The notes below the pieces were generated by a model. It saw only the letters and a list, made by a program, of their open reading frames with translations, was not told the DNA's origin and did not search any database. A DNA stretch of 64,000 bases from the NCBI RefSeq assembly GCF_005771435.1, contig NZ_VANI01000012.1, positions 45,076-109,075 of the forward strand, given 5' to 3'. A program made the translations under genes and the position numbers. Each line of letters starts with the position of its first letter. Position 1 is the stretch's first letter. Positions 8,585 through 17,639 of the stretch are shown piece by piece. The DNA is from Microbulbifer harenosus (GTDB taxonomy: Bacteria > Pseudomonadota > Gammaproteobacteria > Pseudomonadales > Cellvibrionaceae).

Positions 8585-9358
8585 CTACTCTGCCTTTTCG
8601 ATCTGCAGCCAGTCAAACCCTTCCTGCTGACAGGCAAAAATGCAGTTGGCGGCCTGGGCGGCGGCGTCGCCCAGTGCCGCGCGCGCCAGCTCCAGGCTGT
8701 TGTTTTTCTCACTGATATGAGCGACCACCAGATGCTGCAAGCGCTGGCTGCCGATACGCTGCAGAAAACCTGCCGCCTGCTGATTGCTGAGGTGCCCGTA
8801 GGCGCCGCCGACGCGCCGCTTCAATGACGGTGGATAAGGTCCCTGCGCCAGCATCATGGGGTCGTGATTGGCCTCCAGCACCAGCGCGTCGCAATCGCCG
8901 TAGTGGGATTCCACATGGGGTGTGATGGTCCCGAGGTCGGTCAGCAGCCCGAGACTGCTGCCCCGGCTGCGGAAGACAAACTGCGCGGCCTCGCGGGCGT
9001 CATGGGGTACCGCCACCGGAGTGACCTGGATATCCCCCACGGCGAAGGGCTGGTGGCCCTCGATCAACTGCACCGCAGGCAGCGCGCCGAAATCCCGCGC
9101 GCGCAAGGTGCCGGGGGTGAGATACACCGGCAGCTGGTACTTGCGCGCCAGCGGACCGACACCGGCCATATGATCGCTGTGTTCATGGGTGACGAGAATG
9201 GCGGAGAGCTCCGCGGGGGAAAGACCGAGCCGCGCCATGCGCCGTTCGGTCTCCTTGATGGTGAAGCCGCAATCCACCAACAGACAGTGGTCGCCGGAGG
9301 CGACCAGAGTGCCATTGCCCTTGCTGCCACTACCCAGGGAGGCAAATCTGATCGCCAT
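8585..9358 (-). CDS. MBL-fold metallo-hydrolase (YycJ/VicX-like)
   Basis: Metallo-beta-lactamase fold hydrolase with a two-metal site. It opens with FASLGSGSKGNGTLV, then LLVDCGF and the metal motif THEHSDHMAG (HxHxDH), a further His in VPHDA, Asp in LLTDLGTI, and HISEKNN near the end. At 257 aa it resembles the YycJ/VicX group of putative nucleases or phosphodiesterases. It lies directly downstream of bamC (20-base gap), a linkage also seen in pseudomonads. The substrate is unknown. Confidence 0.88.
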   Translation of the reverse strand: MAIRFASLGSGSKGNGTLVASGDHCLLVDCGFTIKETERRMARLGLSPAELSAILVTHEHSDHMAGVGPLARKYQLPVYLTPGTLRARDFGALPAVQLIEGHQPFAVGDIQVTPVAVPHDAREAAQFVFRSRGSSLGLLTDLGTITPHVESHYGDCDALVLEANHDPMMLAQGPYPPSLKRRVGGAYGHLSNQQAAGFLQRIGSQRLQHLVVAHISEKNNSLELARAALGDAAAQAANCIFACQQEGFDWLQIEKAE

Positions 9359-9378
9359 GTGCGTGTCCCAGCCGGAGG

Positions 9379-10554
9379 TCAGATCAGGTTCTGGCGAATG
9401 GCCATCAGCAGCTCTGATGCTTTGTTGCGACCGAGTGGCTGGCCGCGGGTATTGCGGATGCGCACTTCGATGGTGTCGTTTTCACTGCGCAATACCACCA
9501 GATAGCCGGGGATATTGCTGTTGGGGGAACCGCCGAGTCCCTGGAGGTTGGCAAACAGCCGCGGCTCGGCGGTGGAGCTGGTGTCAATATTCGCCAGCAC
9601 CTGCTGCAGGCTGTATGCGTCGGCCGCTTTTGCCTGCTTGTCGTCGTCTTCGCCGGAGCCCCAGCTGGAGAACCAGCCGGTTTCCTCTTCCGAAAGTTCC
9701 CGGTCGGTGTCGTAGGTTACGTAAAAGACGCCGATATCCGCGTCTTCCTTGTGCAAGCGGTAGGCACCGGTATTGAGGGCGTGGGCCACGGTTGCCCAGG
9801 CGCGGTTCATGGCCAGGTCGAGCGCGATGTACGGCTCTTTGCCCGCCGGTTCCATCACCTGCACCTTCACCTTGCCTCCACCGATAGCCTGAGCCACCAG
9901 CGAAGCCGCGGCGCCGCTGTCATCGGCCGCCAGCGCGTTGGACATTTCGTCGATCATCCAGCCCTCGCGTTCGGGGTTGGTGGACTGCGCCGGCCAATCC
10001 ACCGGGCCGTTGGCCGGTGCGTCCAGGGCCGCAGAATAGTGGCGCACATGAACTTCGGTGGTATCGGGTTGCACCCCGGACTCCACCTGCAGGCGGTATT
10101 TGTCTTTGGTTTGCGGGCTTTCACCAAATGTAAGCCAAGTGGTTTCCATGGTGCCGGCACCGGCGTCAGACATCGCCAACTGCAAACCGGCGGTGCGCAG
10201 GAAATAGTGCAGCTGCGGCCACACCTCATCCGGTGGCTGGTTCACCAGCACCCAGCGGCGGTTGCCCAACTTCTGGATTTTCACCCGGTCGAGCCCTACG
10301 TTGACCGACAGCGCCTGCGGGCGCGGCACTTCGAAGGAGCCGCGCTCCACCTCGCCGCTGATCTGCGGCACTTCGTAGAGTTCCTCCTGGTGCTTGGCAG
10401 TAACGCCCTCCGGCATCTGCAACGGAGGCAGGCTGTCGGCCAGCTGGTAGTCGTCACCGCGGTCGCGGAAGTAACCGTCCTGGCCGAAAATGCCACAGCC
10501 ACCGAGGGTGGTAACCGCAGCGCACAGTAGGGCTCCGGCGGTAAATTTTGTCAT
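9379..10554 (-). CDS. bamC: Outer membrane assembly factor BamC (lipoprotein)
   Basis: Lipoprotein subunit of the BAM complex that inserts beta-barrel proteins into the outer membrane. The N-terminus is a lipoprotein signal ending TTLGGC (Cys about residue 20), followed by the unstructured BamC segment FRDRGDDYQLADSLPPLQMP, which in E. coli binds BamD. Two helix-grip domains follow, with RWVLVNQPPDEVWPQL and GYLVVLRSEN as landmarks. At 391 aa it has the expected length. dapA lies upstream on the same strand, the classic dapA-bamC (nlpB) order. Confidence 0.93.
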   Translation of the reverse strand: MTKFTAGALLCAAVTTLGGCGIFGQDGYFRDRGDDYQLADSLPPLQMPEGVTAKHQEELYEVPQISGEVERGSFEVPRPQALSVNVGLDRVKIQKLGNRRWVLVNQPPDEVWPQLHYFLRTAGLQLAMSDAGAGTMETTWLTFGESPQTKDKYRLQVESGVQPDTTEVHVRHYSAALDAPANGPVDWPAQSTNPEREGWMIDEMSNALAADDSGAAASLVAQAIGGGKVKVQVMEPAGKEPYIALDLAMNRAWATVAHALNTGAYRLHKEDADIGVFYVTYDTDRELSEEETGWFSSWGSGEDDDKQAKAADAYSLQQVLANIDTSSTAEPRLFANLQGLGGSPNSNIPGYLVVLRSENDTIEVRIRNTRGQPLGRNKASELLMAIRQNLI

Positions 10555-10681
10555 TATTGGTACCTTGTCGAATCAGTCCCGATCGCAATTGTTCTGAAGC
10601 GGTATAGACCATGAGGCCGGGAAAATTGTTTCCTGCAGCCTCAGTACGTTCTCGCCGTCAGTCTACCGTGAGCGCTGCCTG

Positions 10682-11557
10682 TCAGAGCACACCCGCACTG
10701 CGCAGCGCCTCGCGCACCACGCCGTGGTGCTCAGCAGACAGACCGGTAAGCGGCAGGCGGATTCCGCTGTCGATGCGACCCATTTCCTTTAGCGCCCATT
10801 TCACCGGTATGGGGTTGGACTCCACAAACAGTGTTTTGTGCAATATTTCTATGCGTTGATTGATGGCGCGCGCGGTCACGGCGTCGCCAGACAGGGCCGC
10901 TTCGCACATCTGCGCCACCGCCGCTGGCGCCACGTTCGCGGTCACGCTGATGTTGCCGTGGCCGCCAAGCAGCATCAGCTCTACTGCGGTGGCGTCGTCA
11001 CCGGAGTAGACGGCGAAATCTTCCGGCACCAGATCCAGGATCTGGCGCGCGCGCTCCAAATCGCCAGTGGCTTCTTTGATGCCGACGATGTTGGCAACGG
11101 AAGACAGGCGGCGCACCGTGTCGGGCAGCATGTCCACCGCCGTGCGCCCCGGCACATTGTAGAGGATCTGCGGAATAGCAACGGCCTTGGCCACGGCCTT
11201 GTAGTGTTGGTACAGGCCCTCTTGTGTGGGCTTGTTGTAGTAAGGAGTCACCAGCAGGCAGGCGTCCGCGCCGCACTTGGCCGCAGTCGCGGTGAGTTCA
11301 ATGGCTTCGGTGGTGGAGTTGGCGCCGGTACCGGCGATCACCGGAATGCGCCCGGCAACCTGGTCCACCACGCGGCGGATGACTTCCAGGTGTTCGTGCA
11401 CATCGAGGGTGGCGGATTCACCGGTGGTGCCCACCGCAACCAGCGCGCGGGTGCCCTGCTCGATGTGCCATTCCACCAGTTCGTGCAGTTTGTCCCAATC
11501 CAGGCTGCCGTCTGCATACATGGGTGTGGCCAGCGCCACCATACTGCCGGAAATCAT
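10682..11557 (-). CDS. dapA: 4-hydroxy-tetrahydrodipicolinate synthase
   Basis: Condenses pyruvate with aspartate semialdehyde, the first step of the lysine/diaminopimelate branch. It has MVALATPM at the start, GTTGESATL, the substrate Tyr in [16 protein letters not shown], and the Schiff-base Lys in [13 protein letters not shown]. At 291 aa it has the normal length. ATG 11557 is chosen because GGAG sits eight bases upstream and the protein then begins [13 protein letters not shown]; the frame is open 15 codons further up. It is first of the dapA-bamC-MBL-mutarotase run. Confidence 0.96.
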   Translation of the reverse strand: MISGSMVALATPMYADGSLDWDKLHELVEWHIEQGTRALVAVGTTGESATLDVHEHLEVIRRVVDQVAGRIPVIAGTGANSTTEAIELTATAAKCGADACLLVTPYYNKPTQEGLYQHYKAVAKAVAIPQILYNVPGRTAVDMLPDTVRRLSSVANIVGIKEATGDLERARQILDLVPEDFAVYSGDDATAVELMLLGGHGNISVTANVAPAAVAQMCEAALSGDAVTARAINQRIEILHKTLFVESNPIPVKWALKEMGRIDSGIRLPLTGLSAEHHGVVREALRSAGVL

Positions 11558-11693
11558 TGCAACTCCTTCTCCAACCGGCCTGCAGCCGGCCTGTACCGCC
11601 AAAAAAATGAATGCGGTATGTTACTGACCGTGCCAGTTCGATGCCAGCGCAAAATTTATCCCACTGCGCGGCAGGGAGTCCGGCGGATATTGA

Positions 11694-12650
11694 TCAAATT
11701 TTGCGCTTTTTGCGCCGCCGTTTCCGTTTCGGGTAATACGGCTCCTCACCTTCAGGGCGAGTCTTGAAGCGACGGTGCACCCACATGTACTGCGCAGCAT
11801 TCTCACGCATGCGCGCTTCTACAAACTGGTTGACCAGCGCCGCGTCTTTCAATTCATCGCCGGAGGGGATCTCGGTGATCGGCGGGAACACCCGGACCTG
11901 GTAAAACCCCTTTCCCTCCAGGCGCGTTACCGTATAGGGCACCACCTGGGCGCGACCAACCCGCGCAAAGCGCGAAGTACCGGTAACGGTGGCGGCAGGG
12001 ATCCCAAACAACGGGGCGAATACCCCCTGTTTGATGCCGTAGTCCTGATCCGGCGCATACCAGACCGCACGCCCCTTCTGCAGCGCCCGCAACATGCCGC
12101 GTACGTCCTTACGCTGGTACACCTCGGAATCCTCCCCGAGGCGCTCGCGCCCCTTGCGCTGCATGTAGTCATACACTGGATTCTTATGCGGGCGGTACAT
12201 GCCGTCCACCGGGTGGCTCAGGGACATAAACTGGGCGCCGATTTCCAGTGTGGTGAAGTGCATCGCCAGCATCACCACACCCTGGCCGCGGCTGTGGGGC
12301 TCCTGCAGATATTCCAGCCCCTCGATGGTAAAGCGCCGGCGCAGCCAGCGGCTGGAGCGGAACCACGCCATGCCGGTCTCCATCAGCGCGATACCGTTGG
12401 AAGCGAAGTTGCGGCGCAGCAGTTGCTCGCGCTCCATGGCGGAAAGCTCGGGAAAGCACAGCGCCAGATTGCGCTCGGCGATCTGGCGCCGATCGCTGGC
12501 AAAGCGCAGCATCAGCCGGCCCAGCATGCGACCGATCGCCATTTGCCAGTTGTACGGCAGCTGCGCCACCGCAAACCATACGCCGAACAGAAGCCAGGTC
12601 AGCCAGTAGCGCGGGTGCAGCAGGGCAGCACGAAAACGGGGTTTTTCCAT
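11694..12650 (-). CDS. lpxL: LpxL-type lipid A acyltransferase
   Basis: Inner-membrane acyltransferase that adds a secondary fatty acyl chain to Kdo2-lipid IVA. An N-terminal membrane anchor (WLTWLLFGVWFAVAQLP) is followed by the HX4D-type active site in GVVMLAMHFTTLEIG, then PVDGMYRPHKNPVYD and WYAPDQDYG, all features of the LpxL/LpxM/HtrB family. The C-terminus ends in a Lys/Arg-rich tail (PKRKRRRKKRKI). ATG 12650 (318 aa, MEKPRFRAALLHPRYW) matches family starts; the frame continues 23 codons upstream. LpxL is favoured over LpxM by overall motif look, but not proven. Confidence 0.88.
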   Translation of the reverse strand: MEKPRFRAALLHPRYWLTWLLFGVWFAVAQLPYNWQMAIGRMLGRLMLRFASDRRQIAERNLALCFPELSAMEREQLLRRNFASNGIALMETGMAWFRSSRWLRRRFTIEGLEYLQEPHSRGQGVVMLAMHFTTLEIGAQFMSLSHPVDGMYRPHKNPVYDYMQRKGRERLGEDSEVYQRKDVRGMLRALQKGRAVWYAPDQDYGIKQGVFAPLFGIPAATVTGTSRFARVGRAQVVPYTVTRLEGKGFYQVRVFPPITEIPSGDELKDAALVNQFVEARMRENAAQYMWVHRRFKTRPEGEEPYYPKRKRRRKKRKI

Positions 12651-12809
12651 AAGTTGCGGACAGCAGAGATCGGGGAACAGGCACCAGGCGGCCAATGCCC
12701 CCGGACGAAAACGGCGCATTATAGCCGCGCAGCACCGCCCTAGGGTACTCCCGGCGGCCCGCCCGCCCTGTGACCGATCTCTTTTGGACGCAACAAACTC
12801 CAGAGAGTC

Positions 12810-13040
12810 TCAGTGCCGCAGCAGTGCGTCCAGCTCGTCCACCACTTCGCACCAGTCGGAATCTTCCAGAATCGCATCGTGCAGGAATTTGCGCTGGCTC
12901 TCGTTCCAGAATCTGGCGTGGAAGAGCTTGTCCTCACCGTCCAGGTGATGTTTACCGAGAAATTCCTCGATGGCGCGATCGTCAGAACGCAACCCCAGCT
13001 GGGCGAACAGATCGTTGAGGGTGTGGTAACCAGCCTGCAT
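12810..13040 (-). CDS. DUF2789 domain protein
   Basis: A 76-residue protein with the pattern of the DUF2789 family: HTLNDLFAQLGL near the N-terminus, then IEEFLGKH, FHARFWNESQRKFLHDAI, and the ending DSDWCEVVDELDALLRH. No function is established for the family. ATG 13040 has GGGAG upstream; a longer reading to 13064 adds eight residues and is less likely. It stands alone between the acyltransferase and aldo-keto reductase genes. Confidence 0.85.
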   Translation of the reverse strand: MQAGYHTLNDLFAQLGLRSDDRAIEEFLGKHHLDGEDKLFHARFWNESQRKFLHDAILEDSDWCEVVDELDALLRH

Positions 13041-13143
13041 GAATACTCCCTTTGACCCGAGCATCGAATCAGCGTTGATCGGCGCGAAACACTACCTCGA
13101 AGTATAGACATTCAGAGGTGGGGTTCACGCCTTACGGTATTGT

Positions 13144-14187
13144 TCACGGTGCCGGATTGGGATTCTGCCGGTGCACCGCCTCAATGGCTTCCAGTTGCTC
13201 GCTACTCAACTGCAGCTGACTGCTGGAGATATTGGCACGGAGCTGTTCCATGGTAGTGGCACCAATGATATTGGATGTCACAAACGGCTGCTGGTTCACA
13301 AACGCCAGCGCCATCTGCACCGGGTCGAGGCCGAACGCCGCCGCCAGTTTCACGTACTGCTCGGTGGCTGATACCGCGCGCTCATTGGTATAGCGCTGGA
13401 ACCGCTCGAACAGGGTCAGGCGCGCGCCCGCAGGTCTCGCTCCATTCAGGTACTTGCCGCTCAGAGTGCCAAACGCCAGGGGTGAATAGGCCAGCAGGCC
13501 GCACTGTTCGCGAATGGCCATTTCCGCCAGTCCCACTTCGAAGGTGCGGTTCAGCAGATTGTAGGGATTCTGAATCGAGGCGATGCGCGGCCTGTTGCCG
13601 TGGGAGGCGAGGCGCAGGTAGCGGTGCACACCCCAGGGCGTCTCATTCGAAAGGCCGATGTGGCGCACCTTGCCCGCCGCCACAAGCTCCTGCAGCGCGC
13701 TCAGGGTTTCACTGATATCCACACCGTCGTCACCGCCATGCCGGTATCCGAGTTGCCCGAAGTAGTTGGACTGACGCTCCGGCCAGTGCACCTGGTAGAG
13801 ATCGATGTAGTCGGTCTTGAGCCGAGCCAGGGAATCGTCACAGGCCCGCAGTATCTGGTCGCGGTCGAGGCGTGGGCCGCCACGAATGTGGCCGACACCG
13901 GAGTTGCCCTCACCGCGCCCTGTCACCTTGGTCGCCAGCACCAGCGACTGCCGCTTACCACGCTTCTCCAGCCAGTTGCCGATGATCTCCTCTGTGCGGC
14001 CGTAGGTCTCGGGTTTTGGCGGTACCGGGTACATTTCCGCGCAGTCGATAAAATTCACTCCCTGAGCAACCGCATAATCCAGCTGCTCGAAGGCCTCCGT
14101 CTCGCTGTTCTGTTCGCCATAGGTCATGGTACCGAGGCAGATCTTGCTTACCTCGAGATCGGTTTTTCCGAGCTTGCGGGTTTCCAT
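13144..14187 (-). CDS. tas: NADP(H)-dependent aldo-keto reductase (Tas family)
   Basis: TIM-barrel oxidoreductase. It has LGKTDLEVSKICLGTMTYG at the start, the active-site region NFIDCAEMYP (Asp and Tyr), catalytic Lys in LATKVTGRG, and HWPE with the active-site His. Later come GLSNETPWG, QNPYNLLNR and the cofactor segment around SNIIGATTMEQL. At 347 aa it fits E. coli Tas closely. It is monocistronic in appearance, with a perfect hairpin just upstream that probably ends fabV transcription. The physiological substrate is unknown. Confidence 0.92.
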   Translation of the reverse strand: METRKLGKTDLEVSKICLGTMTYGEQNSETEAFEQLDYAVAQGVNFIDCAEMYPVPPKPETYGRTEEIIGNWLEKRGKRQSLVLATKVTGRGEGNSGVGHIRGGPRLDRDQILRACDDSLARLKTDYIDLYQVHWPERQSNYFGQLGYRHGGDDGVDISETLSALQELVAAGKVRHIGLSNETPWGVHRYLRLASHGNRPRIASIQNPYNLLNRTFEVGLAEMAIREQCGLLAYSPLAFGTLSGKYLNGARPAGARLTLFERFQRYTNERAVSATEQYVKLAAAFGLDPVQMALAFVNQQPFVTSNIIGATTMEQLRANISSSQLQLSSEQLEAIEAVHRQNPNPAP

Positions 14188-14230
14188 GAAACGTCTCCTG
14201 CGGAATCAAAAGTGCGCAATTATAAAACGG

Positions 14231-14256
14231 AAACGCCGGGCAATTGCCCGGCGTTT
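14231..14256 (-). terminator. Perfect palindromic terminator of fabV
   Basis: An 11-bp stem (AAACGCCGGGC with its complement) closes on an AATT loop, 38 bases beyond the fabV stop. On the minus strand it is followed by GTTTCCGTTTT-like T tracts. No plus-strand gene ends here. Confidence 0.8.
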
Positions 14257-14294
14257 CTTTTCGACGCAATTTTTAAAATGCCATGGGGCAGCGC

Positions 14295-15473
14295 TTATTT
14301 GAAGTCCGCTGCCACTAAAGGACTGATGTCGGCATCGTAATCGATACCTTTTACACCAAAGCCGAACAGTTTGAGGAAGTCGTCGGCGTAACCTTTGTAG
14401 TCAGTCAGCTCGAACAGATTTTCCTCGGTCACTTCCGGCCACAGTTTTTCGATTTTGGCCTGGGTTTCCGCGCGCAGTTCTTTCTCGTCCATACGGAAGC
14501 GGTTGGCGTCGTCGAGGCGCGGAGCGTCGGTGTACAGGCCTTCCGTGTAGAGGCGGTACAGCTGTTCAATACAGCCCTCGTGAGTGCCCTCTTCCTTCAT
14601 CACTTTGTAAACAAGAGAGATATACAGTGGCATCACAGGAATCGCCGAGCTGGACTGAGTGACCAGAGCTTTCAGCACGGCGACATTGGCGCTCGCGCTG
14701 CCACTGTCACTGATGGCTTTGGCGGCGCGATCCAGATCTTCCTTGGCCTTGCCAATGGTGGCGTGACCGTAGATCGGCCAGGTGAGTTTGTCACCAATAT
14801 AGGTGTAGGCGACGGTTTTGCAGTCGTCCGCCAGTACGCCGGCGTCGTTCAGGGCCTGCATCCACAGTTCCCAGTCTTCGCCGCCCATCACTTTGACCGT
14901 GGCCGCGATTTCTTCTTCGTTCGCAGGCTCGACGCTGATGTCGGAGATTTCCAGCTTGTCGGTGTTGAGGTTTTTCGCGGTATAGGATTTGCCGATGGGC
15001 TTCAATACGGAGCTGTACAGTTCGCCGGTTTTCGGGTCGGTACGTCTTGGAGAGGCGAGACTGTAGATGACCAGGTCGATCTTACCCATGTCCTGTTTGA
15101 TCAGGTCGATAGCCTGGGCTTTGATTTCGTCGGAGAACGCATCGCCATTGATGCTCTTGGCATAAAGGCCGGCGTCATGCGCTTCTTCTTCGAAGGCTGC
15201 GGCATTGTAGTATCCTGCGGAGGCAGTACGCTTGTCGGTCGGCGGCTTTTCAAAGAATACACCGAGGGTACTGGCGCCACAGCCGAAGGCGGCGGTGATG
15301 CGGGACGCGAGGCCATAGCCGGTGGAGGCGCCGACCACAAGCACGTTCTTGGGACCGTTTTCAATGGCGGGCTGGGATTTGATGTATTCGATCTGCTCGC
15401 GCACGTTGGCGGCGCAGCCCTGTGGGTGGGCGTTGGTGCAGATGAATCCGCGAACTTTCGGCTGGATGATCAT
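14295..15473 (-). CDS. fabV: Enoyl-ACP reductase FabV
   Basis: NADH-dependent trans-2-enoyl-ACP reductase of fatty-acid elongation; FabV-type enzymes are largely triclosan-insensitive. It opens with [20 protein letters not shown], has the nucleotide-binding [15 protein letters not shown], then [13 protein letters not shown] and the active-site stretch with the Y-X8-K pattern ([11 protein letters not shown]). At 392 aa it has the normal length. ATG 15473 has GGAGAG upstream and gives the typical start; the frame is open further to 15602. No other enoyl-ACP reductase is in the window. Confidence 0.96.
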   Translation of the reverse strand: MIIQPKVRGFICTNAHPQGCAANVREQIEYIKSQPAIENGPKNVLVVGASTGYGLASRITAAFGCGASTLGVFFEKPPTDKRTASAGYYNAAAFEEEAHDAGLYAKSINGDAFSDEIKAQAIDLIKQDMGKIDLVIYSLASPRRTDPKTGELYSSVLKPIGKSYTAKNLNTDKLEISDISVEPANEEEIAATVKVMGGEDWELWMQALNDAGVLADDCKTVAYTYIGDKLTWPIYGHATIGKAKEDLDRAAKAISDSGSASANVAVLKALVTQSSSAIPVMPLYISLVYKVMKEEGTHEGCIEQLYRLYTEGLYTDAPRLDDANRFRMDEKELRAETQAKIEKLWPEVTEENLFELTDYKGYADDFLKLFGFGVKGIDYDADISPLVAADFK

Positions 15474-15511
15474 GCCGGGCTCTCTCCGTTGGGTGATTCC
15501 TAATTGACGGG

Positions 15512-15645
15512 ACCGCTGAAAACCGTAACGAGCGGGGGGCTGGTGGCGACCGCCGGAGCGGAGCAACCGGAACGTACTGAAGTACGTGAGGATTGCGAGC
15601 ACCGCCGGACGCCGCCAGACGCACGCGCAGTAGGTTTTCAGTGGT
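15512..15645. repeat. Intergenic palindromic element upstream of fabV
   Basis: Thirteen-base arms ACCGCTGAAAACC (15512-15524) and GGTTTTCAGTGGT (15633-15645) are complementary with one mismatch. Inside is a smaller hairpin, ACGTAC and GTACGT around TGAA, and GC-rich stretches that can also pair. It looks like a mobile-type intergenic repeat rather than a gene. No second copy is in this window. Confidence 0.6.
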
Positions 15646-15787
15646 ACCTAGGCCGACTGGCCGGCCATAAAGGCGCACATTCTAATGGCGTTTGCGGGCG
15701 ACTCCCAGAGTGGCAAGTCACGATACGGTAATTTCGCGGCCAGAATATCTAGTGTTGCGGCCAGTTTAGCCAAGTTGGACTCCAAGT

Positions 15788-15822
15788 CCCCGCCCTCGAA
15801 AAGAGCGGGGCGCACATTTTTT
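15788..15822 (+). terminator. Hairpin plus T-run between divergent genes
   Basis: CCCCGCCCT (15788-15796) pairs with AGAGCGGGG (15802-15810) with one mismatch; six Ts follow at 15817-15822. It has terminator form on the plus strand, yet fabV upstream runs the other way and the next gene starts at 16239. Either a short unannotated transcript ends here or the hairpin belongs to the neighbouring repeats. The rest of 15646-15884 shows no coding signal. Confidence 0.4.
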
Positions 15823-15884
15823 GCACACTTTTGACTAAACCAGGCTTAGGGGTCCTCTTATTCAAGTTCAGTGGCGGAAAGCCA

Positions 15885-16089
15885 CCGGGTGAAAGGTTTC
15901 AGAACCGCTGTGGATCCCCGCAAGCGGGCCCGGCCACCAATCACAGTATGGCGTCGTTCGCCTGCGCGCGAAGCAATGCTTCACAAACGCTTGTCTCACC
16001 CTTGTACGCTACGTCGGCGGCGTGGCCCGGCCGCTTCAGCGCGGCGCCTTCGGCCCCTGTCGCCGACGCTTCTGAAACCTTTCACCCGG
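15885..16089 (+). repeat. Structured intergenic element, copy 1 (about 205 bp)
   Basis: It is bounded by a perfect 20-bp inverted repeat (CCGGGTGAAAGGTTTCAGAA at 15885-15904 and its complement at 16070-16089). The interior aligns, in opposite orientation, with the element at 17640-17822: shared blocks include CCCGCAAGCGGG-like, CCAATCACAG, GCGCGCGAAGCA and CAAACGCTTG. A second internal hairpin (CGTCGGCG near 16013 and CGCCGACG near 16061) sits just inside the right end. No protein is predicted. Class unknown to me. Confidence 0.75.
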
Positions 16090-16145
16090 CACCTTTCCTT
16101 CGCATTCAGGTATTCACTTCGAACCAGAAAATATTCACAGCTTCT

Positions 16146-16161
16146 TGGCACGCTAAATGCA
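16146..16161 (+). promoter_or_regulatory. Sigma-54-like promoter upstream of the YciA-like thioesterase gene
   Basis: TGGCACGCTAAATGCA matches TGGCACG-N4-TTGCW with one change (A for T in the -12 box), and GG and GC are 10 bases apart. The expected start near 16172 leaves a leader of about 67 bases to the ATG at 16239. The controlling activator is unknown. Confidence 0.6.
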
Positions 16162-16238
16162 ATTTCTCTCCTGGGGCCGTTATGGAATACGGCAATATTT
16201 TCCCCCCAACCCAGGGTCAACCAGCGAGGTAAATTCTC

Positions 16239-16652
16239 ATGAAGTACTACTCACGTCATTTCGTAAAACCCGGCGACCTGAATCCGGCCCAGCGTCTGTT
16301 TGGCGGCCAGGCACTGGCGTGGATAGATGAGGAGGCGGCTATTTTTGCAGGGTGCCAGATGGGCACCGCCAACATCGTGACCAAGCTGATGTCTGAAATT
16401 GATTTTGTGAGTTCCGCGGTGTGCGGGGATATCGTGGAGTTTGGGTTTGAGGTAGTGGATATTGGTCGCACGTCGCTGACGGTGCACTGCGAAATGCGCA
16501 ACAAACAGACCCGGGACCTGATTGTGCGGGTGGATCGTATCGTGTTTGTGGCACTGGATGCGGAAGGGAAGCCGACGCCGCACAAAAAGGCGGGGATGAG
16601 TGTCGAGCAGGCGGCAAATGCAGCCAATTCGGAAAGCAGACTCGCCAGCTGA
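16239..16652 (+). CDS. Acyl-CoA thioesterase, YciA-like single hotdog
   Basis: Probable acyl-CoA hydrolase of the YciA/cytosolic thioesterase group. The 137 residues form one hotdog domain: NPAQRLFGGQALAWIDEEAA carries the G-G-x-x-L-x-W-x-D catalytic pattern, followed by IDFVSSAVCGDIVEFGFEV and the beta-strand VHCEMRNKQTRDL. The ATG has GAGGT ten bases upstream. It has a sigma-54-like promoter and is followed at once by a strong terminator, so it is probably transcribed alone. The natural acyl chain preference cannot be inferred. Confidence 0.88.
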   Translation: MKYYSRHFVKPGDLNPAQRLFGGQALAWIDEEAAIFAGCQMGTANIVTKLMSEIDFVSSAVCGDIVEFGFEVVDIGRTSLTVHCEMRNKQTRDLIVRVDRIVFVALDAEGKPTPHKKAGMSVEQAANAANSESRLAS

Positions 16653-16668
16653 TTTTCCCGTTGAAGAG

Positions 16669-16700
16669 GCCCGGAGCGTCATGCTCCGGGCTTTCAGTTT
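16669..16700 (+). terminator. Rho-independent terminator of the YciA-like gene
   Basis: A perfect 9-bp stem, GCCCGGAGC and GCTCCGGGC, around GTCAT, followed by TTTCAGTTTT. It lies between converging genes and could also serve the stress-protein gene on the other strand, although T-richness on that side is weak. Confidence 0.88.
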
Positions 16701-16714
16701 TCCGCCGGATTACG

Positions 16715-17572
16715 TCAACGCAGTAGCAGCAGTGGTTGATTGGTCCCCAACAACATTTTGGCAGTGACACTGCCAAGTAGCAGATCGCGCAATTTGCTGT
16801 GGCTGAACGCCCCCATCACCGTCAGGTCGATATCGTGCTCCTGCTGGTAGCTGATCAGCGTATCCACCGTCTTGCCCTGCAGGTTGGCGCTGGTTACCGA
16901 AACACCGCCAACACTCAACGCCTGAGCCCCTTCCGCCAGCACCGTCTCGGCGCCATCGCCCACATATACCAGATGGCACTCCACATGTTTGAACAGCGCA
17001 CTGTGTGCCACCATATCCAGCGCCTTGCGCGCTGCTTCGCTGCCATCGTAGGCCAGCATGATGGAACGCGGCGCACAGAACTCGCGGTTCACCACCAGAA
17101 TCGGCTTGTGCAGTGACCGCACGATCGACTCCAACTGCGCACCCAAACCCCGATTCTCCTCCCCGTGCTCCTCGCCGCGAATCCCCAGCACCAGAACCCG
17201 GATATGATCCTCCAGCTCCACCAGCGACTCGATCAGCGAACCGTGACGCTGGCAGGTAACCACCCTCTCAGCCCCCGCATCCACCGCCCGCTCCCGCGCA
17301 CGCTCCAACATCTGCCGCCCCTGCTCAAGCTGCAACTTTGAGCGCTGCTGCTCCAGACTCGTCAGCTCCTCCAGCAATTCCTCCTGGCTGCCGAGCCCGA
17401 TGCTCCCGGTCAGATCCGCTACCGCAGGTGTAGAGATTCGTTCGATGTTGTGCAGAAGCTTGATGGGCGCACCAACGGTGGTGGCAATCCACGTGGCATA
17501 GTCGCAGACAGCACCGCTGAAACGGGAGCCGTCGATACAGGAGAGTACAACAGGATCTTTCTGTTCGGTCAT
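16715..17572 (-). CDS. Universal stress protein with two Usp domains
   Basis: Tandem-Usp protein of 285 aa. The first domain begins VVLSCIDGSRFSGAV and ends RSLHKPILVV; the second begins SIMLAYDGSEAARKAL and ends with the nucleotide-binding signature of ATP-binding Usps, VMGAFSHSKLRDLLLGSVT (G-x2-G-x9-G-S/T type), then LLGTNQPLLLL. A charged helical stretch (about residues 65-100) links strands of domain 1. Usp proteins are tied to stress survival, and tandem forms often neighbour SulP transporters, as here, suggesting the pair acts together. The two genes are separated by a structured element, so a shared transcript is not certain. Confidence 0.88.
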   Translation of the reverse strand: MTEQKDPVVLSCIDGSRFSGAVCDYATWIATTVGAPIKLLHNIERISTPAVADLTGSIGLGSQEELLEELTSLEQQRSKLQLEQGRQMLERARERAVDAGAERVVTCQRHGSLIESLVELEDHIRVLVLGIRGEEHGEENRGLGAQLESIVRSLHKPILVVNREFCAPRSIMLAYDGSEAARKALDMVAHSALFKHVECHLVYVGDGAETVLAEGAQALSVGGVSVTSANLQGKTVDTLISYQQEHDIDLTVMGAFSHSKLRDLLLGSVTAKMLLGTNQPLLLLR

Positions 17573-17639
17573 TATTATTTTCTCTCGTTATCGCAAGTCA
17601 TTTTCGAAGTGCAAACATCAGACTTGAAGCTCTGGTGGC

